From the NCBI RefSeq assembly GCF_039542905.1, contig NZ_BAABIS010000001.1:372001-436000 (forward strand): a stretch of 64,000 nucleotides of DNA, in the 5' to 3' direction. The DNA is from Kitasatospora terrestris (lineage in GTDB: Bacteria > Actinomycetota > Actinomycetes > Streptomycetales > Streptomycetaceae). Of this stretch, positions 34,834 through 44,830 are shown piece after piece. How positions within the stretch are numbered: position 1 is the first letter of the stretch; every line of letters starts with the position of its first letter. Both the position numbers and the translations under genes were made by a program. The notes below the pieces were generated by a model that made no database searches, had not been told where the DNA came from, and saw nothing but the letters and a program-made list of their open reading frames with translations.

Positions 34834-35292
34834 TCAGCCGGGGGTGATCCGGCCGCGCCAGCCGCCGGTCTCGACGCCCCGCTCCTCCACGAAGGACTTG
34901 AAGCGCCGCAGGTCGCCCTTGATCCGCCGGTCGACCATGCCGGTCATGCTCGCGGCCTTCTCGGCGAAGCCCTCGGGCTCGAAGTCCATCGCCAGGCGGA
35001 CGGTGGTGTGCCGGTCGTCGACGCGCTCGAAGGTCACCACGCCCATCTGCTGGACGTCGCCGCCGACGGTGCGCCAGGCGATCCTCTCGTCCGGCAGCTG
35101 GTCGACGATCTCGGTGTCGAACTCGCGGGTGACCCCGGCGACGGTGGTGCGCCAGTGGTTGTGGCGCTCGTCGAGCTGGGTGACCTCCTCGACGCCTTCC
35201 ATGAAGCGGGGGAAGTCCTCGAACTGCGTCCACTGGTTGTAGGCGGTGTGCAGCGGGACGTCCACGTCAACGGATTCCTGGACCATGGTCAT
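34834..35292 (-). CDS. SRPBCC (polyketide cyclase-like) family protein
   Basis: 152 residues. The sequence VDVPLHTAYNQWTQFEDFPR, then VEEVTQLDERHNHWRTTVAG and a C-terminal amphipathic helix RRIKGDLRRFKSFVEER, is the START/Bet v1-like pocket of the polyketide-cyclase/dehydrase superfamily, in the subgroup often found alone in streptomycetes. The ATG at 35292 has GGAGG upstream. No ligand can be inferred. Confidence 0.85.
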   Translation of the reverse strand: MTMVQESVDVDVPLHTAYNQWTQFEDFPRFMEGVEEVTQLDERHNHWRTTVAGVTREFDTEIVDQLPDERIAWRTVGGDVQQMGVVTFERVDDRHTTVRLAMDFEPEGFAEKAASMTGMVDRRIKGDLRRFKSFVEERGVETGGWRGRITPG

Positions 35293-35653
35293 GCGGTTCC
35301 TCCGATCTCTCAGGCGACCTGCCGACGCCTCGTCTGCCCGGGCCCTCGGAACGCAAACCTCCGTTTCTCCGCCGGGTGCGGCGGACCGTGCACCACCGCA
35401 CCTGCCCGGCCGCCCGGCCGCCCCACCGGGAAACGGCGCACCGCCCGGCCACGGCACCACCTGCTGGGCCCGCCGACGTACTCCGCCGTCGGCTGCGATC
35501 AACCCGTGGACGGCTCCGTCCCGGCCGGTGGACGCGGAGGCGGCCCGGTCCGGCGCGGCGTGGCGCGGCGTGGCGCGGCGGAGGCGGTTCGCTGCGCGCC
35601 CCGGTGCTGCGTTAGCCTCGATGCACCGTCACCCGGACGTCCTGGAGGTCGAG
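35293..35653. other. Intergenic region without a supported gene
   Basis: About 360 bases between divergent genes. Near 35560 there are tandem TGGCGCGGCG units. A -10-like TAGCCT lies at 35613-35618, upstream of the ParE-like gene. I see no conserved coding sequence. Confidence 0.5.
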
Positions 35654-35896
35654 ATGCGCCGCGCCGTCATCACCTTCCACGAGGTCGCGGAGCGGCAGCT
35701 CGCGGAGATGGACGAGGCGGCGCTGACCCGGCTCGATCCGCACCTCGGCGTGATCGCGGAGGACCCGGCGGGCGCCGGTGTCCAGCTGCGGCCGGACAGC
35801 CCGGTGCGGGAGTACGCGAAGGACGGCGTGCGCGTCGCGTACGTGGCGACGGTGCTCGGCACGATCGTCCTGGTCGCGTACGTCGAGGTCGGCTGA
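35654..35896 (+). CDS. RelE/ParE-like small protein, no antitoxin beside it
   Basis: 80 residues from the ATG at 35654 with GGAGGT five bases upstream. The pattern VITFHEVAERQLAEMDEAAL, DPHLGVIAEDPAGAGVQLR and GVRVAYVATVLGTIVLVAYV follows the ParE/RelE toxin fold (helix hairpin, then strands ending in a hydrophobic IxIVxV). There is no adjacent small antitoxin gene on either side. It might be a domesticated protein rather than a toxin. Confidence 0.6.
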   Translation: MRRAVITFHEVAERQLAEMDEAALTRLDPHLGVIAEDPAGAGVQLRPDSPVREYAKDGVRVAYVATVLGTIVLVAYVEVG

Positions 35897-35923
35897 GGCA
35901 CCCCTGCCCGCACGGCGGGCCGG

Positions 35924-36544
35924 TCACTCGAAGCGGGTGGTGTCCCCGGCTCCGCGCCGCACGATCTCCGGCTCGCCGCTGGAGAAGTCGACGACCGTGG
36001 TCGGTACGGTCCCGCAGTCGCCGGAGTCCACCACGGCGTCGAGCACGTGGTCGAGGCGCTCCTTGATCTCCCAGCCCTGGGTCATCGGCTCGGCCTCGTC
36101 GGGGAGCAGCAGGGTGCTGGAGACCAGGGGCTCGCCGAGCTCGGCGAGCAGCGCGCGGGTGACGGGGTGGTCGGGGATCCGTACGCCGACGGTCTTCTTC
36201 TTGGGGTGCAGCAGGCGGCGCGGCACCTCCTTGGTGGCGGGGAGGATGAAGGTGTAGCTGCCCGGCGTCGCGGCCTTCACGGCCCGGAAGACGTTGTTGT
36301 CGAGCTGGACGAACTGGCCGAGCTGCGCGAAGTCCTCGCACATCAGGGTGAAGTGGTGCCGCTCGTCCAGTCGCCGGATCGACCGGATCCGGTCCAGTCC
36401 GTCGCGGTTGTCCAGGCGGCAGCCCAGGGCGAAACAGGAGTCGGTCGGGTACGCGATCAGGGCGCCGGAGCGGAGGCTGGCGGCCACGGTGCCGATGGTG
36501 CGCGCTTGCGGGGTCTGCGGGTGCACGTCGAAGTACTTCGCCAT
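35924..36544 (-). CDS. YciO/YrdC/Sua5 family protein
   Basis: 206 residues. The YrdC fold is shown by GTVAASLRSGALIAYPTDSC, LMCEDFAQLGQF, TPGSYTFILPAT and VGVRIPDHPVTRALL. Members bind ATP and threonylcarbamoyl groups; this length and the KKKTVGVRIPD segment fit the YciO branch, whose role is less defined than TsaC in t6A tRNA modification. It is a single gene with no operon partners. Confidence 0.82.
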   Translation of the reverse strand: MAKYFDVHPQTPQARTIGTVAASLRSGALIAYPTDSCFALGCRLDNRDGLDRIRSIRRLDERHHFTLMCEDFAQLGQFVQLDNNVFRAVKAATPGSYTFILPATKEVPRRLLHPKKKTVGVRIPDHPVTRALLAELGEPLVSSTLLLPDEAEPMTQGWEIKERLDHVLDAVVDSGDCGTVPTTVVDFSSGEPEIVRRGAGDTTRFE

Positions 36545-36634
36545 TGGCCGACCATACGGGATCGCCGTGGTCCGTGGGCGCTCCGGCGGCTCCCGGCGTG
36601 CTGCCGGGCGCCCCGCGGCCGCCAGCTCGCCAGG

Positions 36635-37651
36635 TCAGCCGGCCGGCCCGCAGCGTTCGGTGTCGATCCCGGCGAGGGTGGCCTCGTCGTAGCGCGGGCC
36701 GTGGACGGTCGTGGCGTTCAGCACCGCGCCGGCCGCCTCCAGGGCCTCGGCGGGGACGGCGAGGTCGAGCACGGCCAGGTTCTCCTTCAGGTGGGCGACG
36801 GAGCGTGTGCCGGGGACGGCGAGCACGTGCGGGGCCCGGGAGAGGACCCAGGCCAGGGCCAGCTGCGCGAGGGTGCAGCCGGCGTCCCGGGCGGTGCCCG
36901 CCAGCCGGTGCCGCAGGGCCAGGTTGGCGGGGTAGTGGTCGGCGCCGAAGCGGGGCATGGCCCGGCGGATGTCCCCGGCGGGCAGGCGGTCCGGGGCGGG
37001 CGGCGCCGAGGTGAGGAAGCCGCGGGCGAGCGGGCTGAACGCGACCAGCGCGACGCCCAGTTCCCGGGTGGCCGCCAGGGTGCCTTCCTCGGGGTTGCGC
37101 GTCCAGAGGCTGTACTCGTTCTGCAGGGCGGCGATCGGGTGCACGGCGTGGGCGCGGCGCAGCGTGGCGGCGGACACCTCGGACAGTCCGAGGGCCCGCA
37201 CCTTGCCGGCGGCGACCAGGTCGGCCATCGCCCCGACGCTCTCCTCGACCGGCACCCGCGGGTCGAGGCGGTGCAGGTAGTACAGGTCGATGGTGTCGGT
37301 GCGCAGCCGGGCGAGCGCCCGGTCCGCGGTGCGCCGCAGGGTCTCGGGCCGCCCGTCGACGACGCGCCGGCCGTCGACGCCGGTCATGCCGCACTTGCTG
37401 GCCAGCAGGACGCGGTCGCGGTGGCCGGCGAGCACCCGGCCGAGGAGTTCCTCGTTGGCGCCGAAGCCGTAGAGGGCGGCGGTGTCGAGGTGGGTGACGC
37501 CTTCGTCGAGCGCGGTGCGCAGCAGGTGCTCGGCGGCCTGCGGGGTGGGCGGGACGCCGTAGGCGTGGCTGAGGTTCATGCAGCCGAGGCCGAGCGCCGG
37601 GACCTCGAACGGCCCGATCCGGCGCGCGGCCGCGGCGGGCACGGCGTTCAC
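36635..37651 (-). CDS. Aldo/keto reductase, last gene of the aromatic operon
   Basis: 338 residues from a GTG at 37651 that overlaps the ligC stop by 4 bases (GTGA), which implies translational coupling. The AKR motifs are LGLGCMNLSHAYG, LDTAALYGFGANEELLG (with the catalytic Asp and Tyr), LLASKCGM and YYLHRLDP. Its role in the protocatechuate pathway is not standard; it may reduce an aldehyde intermediate or metabolise a side product. Confidence 0.85.
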   Translation of the reverse strand: MNAVPAAAARRIGPFEVPALGLGCMNLSHAYGVPPTPQAAEHLLRTALDEGVTHLDTAALYGFGANEELLGRVLAGHRDRVLLASKCGMTGVDGRRVVDGRPETLRRTADRALARLRTDTIDLYYLHRLDPRVPVEESVGAMADLVAAGKVRALGLSEVSAATLRRAHAVHPIAALQNEYSLWTRNPEEGTLAATRELGVALVAFSPLARGFLTSAPPAPDRLPAGDIRRAMPRFGADHYPANLALRHRLAGTARDAGCTLAQLALAWVLSRAPHVLAVPGTRSVAHLKENLAVLDLAVPAEALEAAGAVLNATTVHGPRYDEATLAGIDTERCGPAG

Positions 37652-38622
37652 GCGGTGCGGGCGGCGTCGAGCTGCCGCTCCAGGTCGGCCAGCGTCCGGT
37701 AGCAGTCGAGGACCTGGGCGACGGAGGAGTTCGGTTCGCGGCCCTCGCGGATGGCGGCGACGAACTCGCGGTCCTGCAGTTCGATGCCGTCGGTGGAGAC
37801 GTCGACCGTGCTGACGTCGATCGGCTCGTCCTTGCCGGTGAGCAGGTCGTCGTAGCGGGCGAGGTAGGTGCCGGTGTCGCCGATGTAGCGGAAGAAGGTG
37901 CCGAGCGGCCCGTCGTTGTTGAAGGACAGCGAGAGGGTGCAGATGGCGCCGTTCTCGGCGCGCAGCTGGATCGACATGTCCATCGCGATGCCGAGCTCGG
38001 GGTGGATCGGGCCCTGGACCGCGTTGGCCTGCACGATCGGCGAGCCGGTCTGGTAGGCGAACAGGTCGACGGTGTGCGCGGCGTGGTGCCACAGCAGGTG
38101 GTCGGTCCAGGAGCGGGCCCGGCCGAGGGCGTTGAGGTTGCTGCGGCGGAAGAAGTGGGTCTGCACGTCCATCTGCTGGATCCGGTACTCCACTGCCTCG
38201 ATCCGCCGGCGGACCCACTGGTGGCTGGGGTTGAAGCGCCGGGTGTGGCCGACCATCGCGACCAGGCCGGTGCGCCGCTGCGCGGCGTGGCAGGCCTCGG
38301 CGTCGGGCAGGGCGTCGGCGAGCGGGATCTCGACCTGGACGTGCTTGCCGGCCTCCAGGCAGGCGAGGGTCTGGGCGGCGTGCAGCGGGGTGGGCGTGGC
38401 CAGGACGACGGCGTCGACGTCGTCCATCGCGAGCACCTCGTCGAGGGAGGCGGCGGCGCGGTCGATGCCCTGCTCGGCGGCGAACTTCCGGGCGCTGTCG
38501 GGCGAGCTGCTGACGACGGCGGCAAGCTCGACGCCGTCGATCCGGCGCAGGGCGGCGGCGTGCTTGGCGCCGAAGGCGCCGCCTCCGGCAAGGGCGATGC
38601 GGACGGGCTGCTGGTCGGTCAT
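37648..38622 (-). CDS. ligC: 4-carboxy-2-hydroxymuconate-6-semialdehyde dehydrogenase
   Basis: 324 residues of the Gfo/Idh/MocA family. A Rossmann start (RIALAGGGAFGAKHAAALRR) is followed by segments that I recognise from Sphingobium LigC: KHVQVEIPLAD, MVGHTRRFNPSHQW, FFRRSNLNALG, SWTDHLLWHHAAHTVDLFAY and SFNNDGPLGTFFRYIGD. It oxidises the ring-cleavage product to 2-pyrone-4,6-dicarboxylate with NADP. It starts one base after the ligAB stop. Confidence 0.9.
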   Translation of the reverse strand: MTDQQPVRIALAGGGAFGAKHAAALRRIDGVELAAVVSSSPDSARKFAAEQGIDRAAASLDEVLAMDDVDAVVLATPTPLHAAQTLACLEAGKHVQVEIPLADALPDAEACHAAQRRTGLVAMVGHTRRFNPSHQWVRRRIEAVEYRIQQMDVQTHFFRRSNLNALGRARSWTDHLLWHHAAHTVDLFAYQTGSPIVQANAVQGPIHPELGIAMDMSIQLRAENGAICTLSLSFNNDGPLGTFFRYIGDTGTYLARYDDLLTGKDEPIDVSTVDVSTDGIELQDREFVAAIREGREPNSSVAQVLDCYRTLADLERQLDAARTA

Positions 38623-38623
38623 G

Positions 38624-39931
38624 TCATTCCTCCGTACCGGGCGTCTCGGCCCGCGGGTGGTTCTCCAGGATCAGGTGGCCGACGGCGGTGTTGGACGCCG
38701 GCACGTGGTAGAAGCGGTGCTTGGTCTCGACCGTTCCGCCGCCGTCGACGTCGCTCATCGCGCCGCGGGCGATCAGCCACATGACGAGTTCGATGCCTTC
38801 GCTGCCGGCCTGTTCGACGTAGTCCAGGTGCGGCAGCCGGGCGAGGCCGGCGGGGTCGTCGATCAGCCGGTCGAGGAAGGCGTTGTCCCACTCCCGGTTG
38901 ATCAACCCGGCTCGGGGGCCCTGCAGTTGGTGGCTCATCCCGCCGGTGCCCCAGACCTGGACGTTCAGCGGGCGGTCGTAGGACTCGACGGCCCGGCGCA
39001 GCGCCCGGCCGAGTTCGAAGCACCGGGCGCCGGAGGGCACCGGGTACTGCACCACGTTGACGTGGAACGGGATGACCTTGCACGGCCAGCGCTCGACGTC
39101 GCCGAACATCAGCGACAGCGGGACGGTCAGCCCGTGGTCGACGGTCATCTCGTTGACCAGGGTGAGGTCGAAGTCGTCGCGGATGAGGGAGTGGGCGATG
39201 TGCGCGGCCAGGTCGGGGTCGCCCTCGATGCCGGGCACGGGCCGCGGGCCGTAGCCCTCGTCGGCGGTGGCGTAGGCCGCGCCGGTGCCGAGCACGAAGG
39301 TCGGGATCAGCGACAGGTCGAAGGTGGAGGCGTGGTCGTTGTAGACCAGGAAGATGACGTCGGGGAGGTTCTCCCGCTGCCACTGCCGGCTGTACGCGTA
39401 GCCGTCGAACACCGGCTTCCAGTACGGCTCTTCGGTCTTGTGGTGGTCCATCGCGGCGCCGATCGCGGGCACGTGCGAGGTGAAGACCGCGCCGGTGATC
39501 ACGGCGTGCTCGGCGGGCTGCGCCGGGTCGGCGTGGGCGGCCTCCAGGACGGCGTGGTCGATCCGGTTGCCCTCGACGGAGCGGCCGCCGGCGACCATCA
39601 TGGCGCGGTACTCCTGCTCGGTCATGCCGGTCATCGAGCCCGCCATCTGCTGGAAGGAGAGCCCGAGCGTGGCACCCCACTTGGCGAGGAAGTAGATGTT
39701 GCCGCCCTCGCGCATCGCGGCGTTGAGGTCGCGGTCGAGCAGGGCCTGCTTCTGCTCCTCGCGCAGCGGCCAGGCGTCGAGGTAGGCGCGTTCGTCGGCG
39801 AGGTAGGCGGCGCGGTTCTCGGCGGTCATCAGCGACATGCAGAACTGGTTGAGGTGGTAGCCCTTGGCGGACTGCTCGGCGTCGAAGACGGTCGTCCCCG
39901 GCACCAGCCTGTAGGTCTTGTCCAGCGCCAT
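38624..39931 (-). CDS. ligAB: Protocatechuate 4,5-dioxygenase, fused alpha and beta subunits
   Basis: 435 residues. Residues 1 to about 125 match the LigA alpha subunit (YHLNQFCMSLMTAENRAAYL, GGNIYFLAKWGATLG). From about 142 the beta subunit follows, with metal ligands His153 (FTSHVPAIG) and His200 (YNDHAS) and a Glu in the segment GSEGIELVM near residue 388. It opens protocatechuate between C4 and C5 (extradiol, Fe(II)). Gallate dioxygenases share this fused layout, but the neighbouring ligC and ligI favour protocatechuate. The ATG at 39931 has GGAGAC upstream. Confidence 0.9.
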   Translation of the reverse strand: MALDKTYRLVPGTTVFDAEQSAKGYHLNQFCMSLMTAENRAAYLADERAYLDAWPLREEQKQALLDRDLNAAMREGGNIYFLAKWGATLGLSFQQMAGSMTGMTEQEYRAMMVAGGRSVEGNRIDHAVLEAAHADPAQPAEHAVITGAVFTSHVPAIGAAMDHHKTEEPYWKPVFDGYAYSRQWQRENLPDVIFLVYNDHASTFDLSLIPTFVLGTGAAYATADEGYGPRPVPGIEGDPDLAAHIAHSLIRDDFDLTLVNEMTVDHGLTVPLSLMFGDVERWPCKVIPFHVNVVQYPVPSGARCFELGRALRRAVESYDRPLNVQVWGTGGMSHQLQGPRAGLINREWDNAFLDRLIDDPAGLARLPHLDYVEQAGSEGIELVMWLIARGAMSDVDGGGTVETKHRFYHVPASNTAVGHLILENHPRAETPGTEE

Positions 39932-39960
39932 GCCGGTCTCCAATCGTGAAGCTGGGAAGG

Positions 39961-41586
<1,626 letters not shown>

Positions 41587-42615
41587 TCAGTCACTGGTGG
41601 CCGCGGCGAGGCGGGCGGCGAGGCGGGGGTGGACGCGCAGGGCGTTGCCGGAGTGGACGGCGGCCCGCTGCTCGGCGTTCAGGTGCGGGGTGGCGTCGAC
41701 GTACCGGCGGGTGTCGTCGAAGTGGTGGCCGGTGTCCGGGTCGGTGCCGCGGACGGCGCCGATCATCTCGCTGGCGAACAGCACGGACCGGCTGGGGATC
41801 ACCCGGGTGAGCAGGTCGATGCCGGGCTGGTGGTAGACGCAGGTGTCGAAGAGGACGTTCTCCAGCAGCTCCACCGGGTCGGGGCGGCCGAGGGCCGTGG
41901 CCAGGCCGCGGAAGCGGCCCCAGTGGTAGGGCACCGCGCCGCCGCCGTGCGGGATCACGAACCGCAGGGTCGGGAAGTCGGCGAACAGGTCGCCCTGGAG
42001 CAGCTGCATGAACGCCGTGGTGTCGGCGTTGAGGTAGTGCGCGCCGGTGGTGTGGAAGGCCGGGTTGCACGAGGTGCTGACGTGGATCATGGCGGGGACG
42101 TCGTACTCGACCAGTGCCTCGTACAGCGGGTACCAGCTGCGGTCGGTGAGCGGCGGGGCCGTCCAGTGCCCGCCCGACGGGTCGGGGTTGAGGTTGACGC
42201 TGACCGCCCCCAAGTCCTCCACGGCGCGGCGCAGTTCGGGCAGGCAGGTGGCGGGGTCGACGCCCGGCGACTGCGGGAGCATCGCGCCCATGGCGAAGCG
42301 GCCGGGATAGAGCCCGCTGACCCGGTGGACCAGGTCGTTGCAGATCCGCGCCCACACCGAGGAGACCTCGAAGTCGCCGATGTGGTGGGCCATGAAGCTG
42401 GCCCTCGGGGAGAAGACGGTCAGGTCGATGCCGCGCTCGTCCATCAGCCGCAGCTGGTTGCCCTCGATCGCGGTGCGCAGGTCGTCGTCGGTGATGACCA
42501 GCTCGGCGGGGTCGGGCGCCTGGCCGGCGCCGTCGGCGGCGGCCACCTGCCGCTCGCGCCAGGCGGCCAACTGCGGTGGGGCGGTGGTGAAGTGGCCGTG
42601 GCAGTCGATGATCAC
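41587..42615 (-). CDS. ligJ: 4-oxalomesaconate hydratase
   Basis: 342 residues of amidohydrolase family 2. The sequence opens MIIDCHGHFTTAPPQL and contains LTVFSPRASFMAHHIGDFE, NLNPDPSGGHW, MIHVSTSCNPAFHTTGAHYL and PHGGGAVPYHWGRFRGLA, all typical of LigJ/GalB-like hydratases. It adds water to 4-oxalomesaconate before the LigK aldol cleavage. It starts 39 bases after the pobA stop. Confidence 0.9.
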   Translation of the reverse strand: MIIDCHGHFTTAPPQLAAWRERQVAAADGAGQAPDPAELVITDDDLRTAIEGNQLRLMDERGIDLTVFSPRASFMAHHIGDFEVSSVWARICNDLVHRVSGLYPGRFAMGAMLPQSPGVDPATCLPELRRAVEDLGAVSVNLNPDPSGGHWTAPPLTDRSWYPLYEALVEYDVPAMIHVSTSCNPAFHTTGAHYLNADTTAFMQLLQGDLFADFPTLRFVIPHGGGAVPYHWGRFRGLATALGRPDPVELLENVLFDTCVYHQPGIDLLTRVIPSRSVLFASEMIGAVRGTDPDTGHHFDDTRRYVDATPHLNAEQRAAVHSGNALRVHPRLAARLAAATSD

Positions 42616-42654
42616 GGGTGCTCTCCCGGGGGTGGTGCGGAGGTCGGGGCGGGG

Positions 42655-43860
42655 TCAGGCGCCGGTGGGCCAGCCGGTGTACTGCTCGGCGAGGTGGGTC
42701 CGGCCGGCCCGGGTGCCCGCCACGCTGTCAAGCTCGCCGAGCTGGCGGCGCAGGTCGAAGGGGGTGCCGCCGGGCTCGGTGTGCAGCAGCCGGGTCATCC
42801 AGGAGGAGAAGTTCTGGGCCCGCCAGATCCGCTGCAGGGCGCGCGGCTGGTAGTCGTCGAGCGCCCGGTCGCCCTCGCCGCCGAGGGCGCGCACCAGGAC
42901 CTCGGCGAGCACCTTCACGTCGTGCAGCGCGAGGTTGAGCCCGCGGGCGCCGGTGGGCGGCACGGTGTGCGCGGCGTCTCCGGCGAGGAGGAGCGAGCCC
43001 CAGCGCATCGGCTCCTGGACGAAGGAGCGGAAGCGCAGCACGGTCTTCTCCAGCACCGGCCCCTCCTTGAGCCGGAAGCCGTCCTCGCCCGCCACCCGGG
43101 CCTGCAGCGTCTCCCAGATCCGCTCGTCGCTCCAGGCGTCCACCTGCTCGTCGGCGGCGCACTGGAAGTACATCCGCTGGACGCTCTCGGTGCGCCGACT
43201 GATCAGCGCGAAGCCGTGCTCGGAGTGGGCGTAGACCAGTTCGGGCGCGCTGGCCGGGGCCTCGGCCATGATGCCGAACCAGGCGAACGGGTACTCCTTG
43301 CCGTACCGCACCCGCCGGTCCTCCGGCACCAGGTCGCGGCACATGCTGCGGGAGCCGTCGGCGCCGACCGCGTAGCGGGCCCGGATCTCGTGCCTGGTCC
43401 CGTCGGGCAGGGTGCAGCGGACCCGGGGCGCGTCGGTGGTGATGTCGAGGACCTCGGTGTCGCGGACGCCGAACAGGACCGTGCCGCCGTCGCGCGTCCG
43501 GGCGTCGGCCAGGTCGACGAACACGTCGGTCTGCGGGTAGAGCCACGCCGAGGCGCCCACCAGCTCCTTGAAGTGGATGCGGTGCGGGCGGCCGCCGAAG
43601 CGCAGCTCGATGCCCTCGTGCTCGTGGCCCTCGCGCAGCACGCGGTCGGACACGCCGGTCTCCACCAGGTCCCGGGCGGCGTCGGCCTCCAGGATGCCGG
43701 CCCGCTGGGTGGTGGCGATCTCGTGGCGGGTGCGGGTGTCGATGACGACCGTGTCGATGCCGGCGCGGCCGAGCCGGTGGGCCAGCATGAGCCCGGCGGG
43801 ACCGGCGCCGACGACGGCCACGGGGACCGAGGTGACGGTGTCGACGATGGCCTCGGCCAT
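42655..43860 (-). CDS. pobA: 4-hydroxybenzoate 3-monooxygenase
   Basis: 401 residues. The FAD-binding GAGPAGLMLAHRLGRAGID is at about 18-36, with TRHEIATTQRAGILEADAA, YAVGADGSRSMCRDLV and LLLAGDAAHTVPPTGARGLN. These are features of PobA, which hydroxylates 4-hydroxybenzoate to protocatechuate with NAD(P)H and O2. It is the first gene of the operon; the start ATG at 43860 has AGGAG upstream. The 25-bp palindrome 75 bases upstream is the likely control site. Confidence 0.92.
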   Translation of the reverse strand: MAEAIVDTVTSVPVAVVGAGPAGLMLAHRLGRAGIDTVVIDTRTRHEIATTQRAGILEADAARDLVETGVSDRVLREGHEHEGIELRFGGRPHRIHFKELVGASAWLYPQTDVFVDLADARTRDGGTVLFGVRDTEVLDITTDAPRVRCTLPDGTRHEIRARYAVGADGSRSMCRDLVPEDRRVRYGKEYPFAWFGIMAEAPASAPELVYAHSEHGFALISRRTESVQRMYFQCAADEQVDAWSDERIWETLQARVAGEDGFRLKEGPVLEKTVLRFRSFVQEPMRWGSLLLAGDAAHTVPPTGARGLNLALHDVKVLAEVLVRALGGEGDRALDDYQPRALQRIWRAQNFSSWMTRLLHTEPGGTPFDLRRQLGELDSVAGTRAGRTHLAEQYTGWPTGA

Positions 43861-43934
43861 GGGGGATCTCCTGTGCGACGGCGGGGGGTTCGGAACACCC
43901 CGAACGCTGGCATCCGCCACCTCGGCCCGTCAGC

Positions 43935-43959
43935 GCGACTTCCGCCAGGCGGAAGTCGC
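43935..43959. promoter_or_regulatory. 25-bp perfect palindrome upstream of pobA
   Basis: Arms GCGACTTCCGCC and GGCGGAAGTCGC flank a central A. It lies 75 bases before pobA and just past the iclR stop, so it may be the IclR operator. No T-tract follows, which argues against a simple terminator. Confidence 0.6.
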
Positions 43960-43988
43960 CGCCGGAATCACCCGCGGCGGGCGCCGGG

Positions 43989-44756
43989 TCAGACCGCCGC
44001 GCGGGCCCGCCGCCCGAGCTCCTCGGAGATGCCGTGGACGGCCCGCAGCAGCGGTTCGCGCAAGCCCCGCGCCCGGCCGGCGCTGCTCGCCGCGATGACG
44101 ATCCCGAGCGCGGCGCCGACCGGGCCGGTGCGGCCGATCCGGACGGGCGCGGCCACCGCGACCGTGGTGTCCGAGAGCTGGCGGTCGCTCACGAAGACCT
44201 GCTCGCGGCGGATCCCGTCCAGTTGGGCGCGCAGCCTCCTCGGGTCGGTGACGGTGTGGGTGGTCCAGGCGCGCAGCGGCGCGTCCAGGACCGCCTCCTG
44301 GATGTCGGCCGGCGCGTGCGCCAGCAGCACCCGGCCCATCCCGGTGGAGCCGATCGGGAAGCGCGAGCCGACCATGGTCACCAGCTCCACCGAGCGGTGC
44401 CCGGCGATCCGTTCGACGAAGACGAGTTCGGTGCCCTCGCGGACGGCGAGCTGGATGTTCTCGTGGGTCGCCTCGTACAGGTCCTGCATGAACGGCAGCG
44501 CCACGTCGCGCAGGATCTGGCTGCGCGGGCAGCCCGAGGCGATCTCCCACAGCCGCAGCCCGACGTGCCAGGAGCCGTCCTCGCCGCGCTCCAGGGCGCC
44601 CCACGCCGCCAGTTCCGCGACCACCCGGTGTGCGGTGCTCAGGGCGAGGCCCGTACGCTGTGCGATCTCCGACAGGGTCTGCGACGGGCGGTCGCGGCCG
44701 AAGGTCGAGAGGACTTCGAGAACTTTTCCAGCCGCCGTGCTCCGGGTTGTGCTCAC
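43989..44756 (-). CDS. IclR family regulator of the aromatic operon
   Basis: 255 residues from a GTG at 44756. The winged helix is GKVLEVLSTFGRDRPSQTLS with TGLALSTAHRVVAELAAWG; the effector domain contains VELVTMVGSRFPIGSTGMGR. PobR/PcaU-type IclR proteins respond to 4-hydroxybenzoate or protocatechuate. It precedes pobA on the same strand and is transcribed divergently from the ModA-like gene, with only 74 bases between the two starts. Confidence 0.88.
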   Translation of the reverse strand: MSTTRSTAAGKVLEVLSTFGRDRPSQTLSEIAQRTGLALSTAHRVVAELAAWGALERGEDGSWHVGLRLWEIASGCPRSQILRDVALPFMQDLYEATHENIQLAVREGTELVFVERIAGHRSVELVTMVGSRFPIGSTGMGRVLLAHAPADIQEAVLDAPLRAWTTHTVTDPRRLRAQLDGIRREQVFVSDRQLSDTTVAVAAPVRIGRTGPVGAALGIVIAASSAGRARGLREPLLRAVHGISEELGRRARAAV

Positions 44757-44830
44757 GCGGTCAGTGTCGCAGACGGGCACTGGGCCGCTCGTGCGCCCGT
44801 CGCAGCATCGGCCTCCCACCAGGAGATGTG

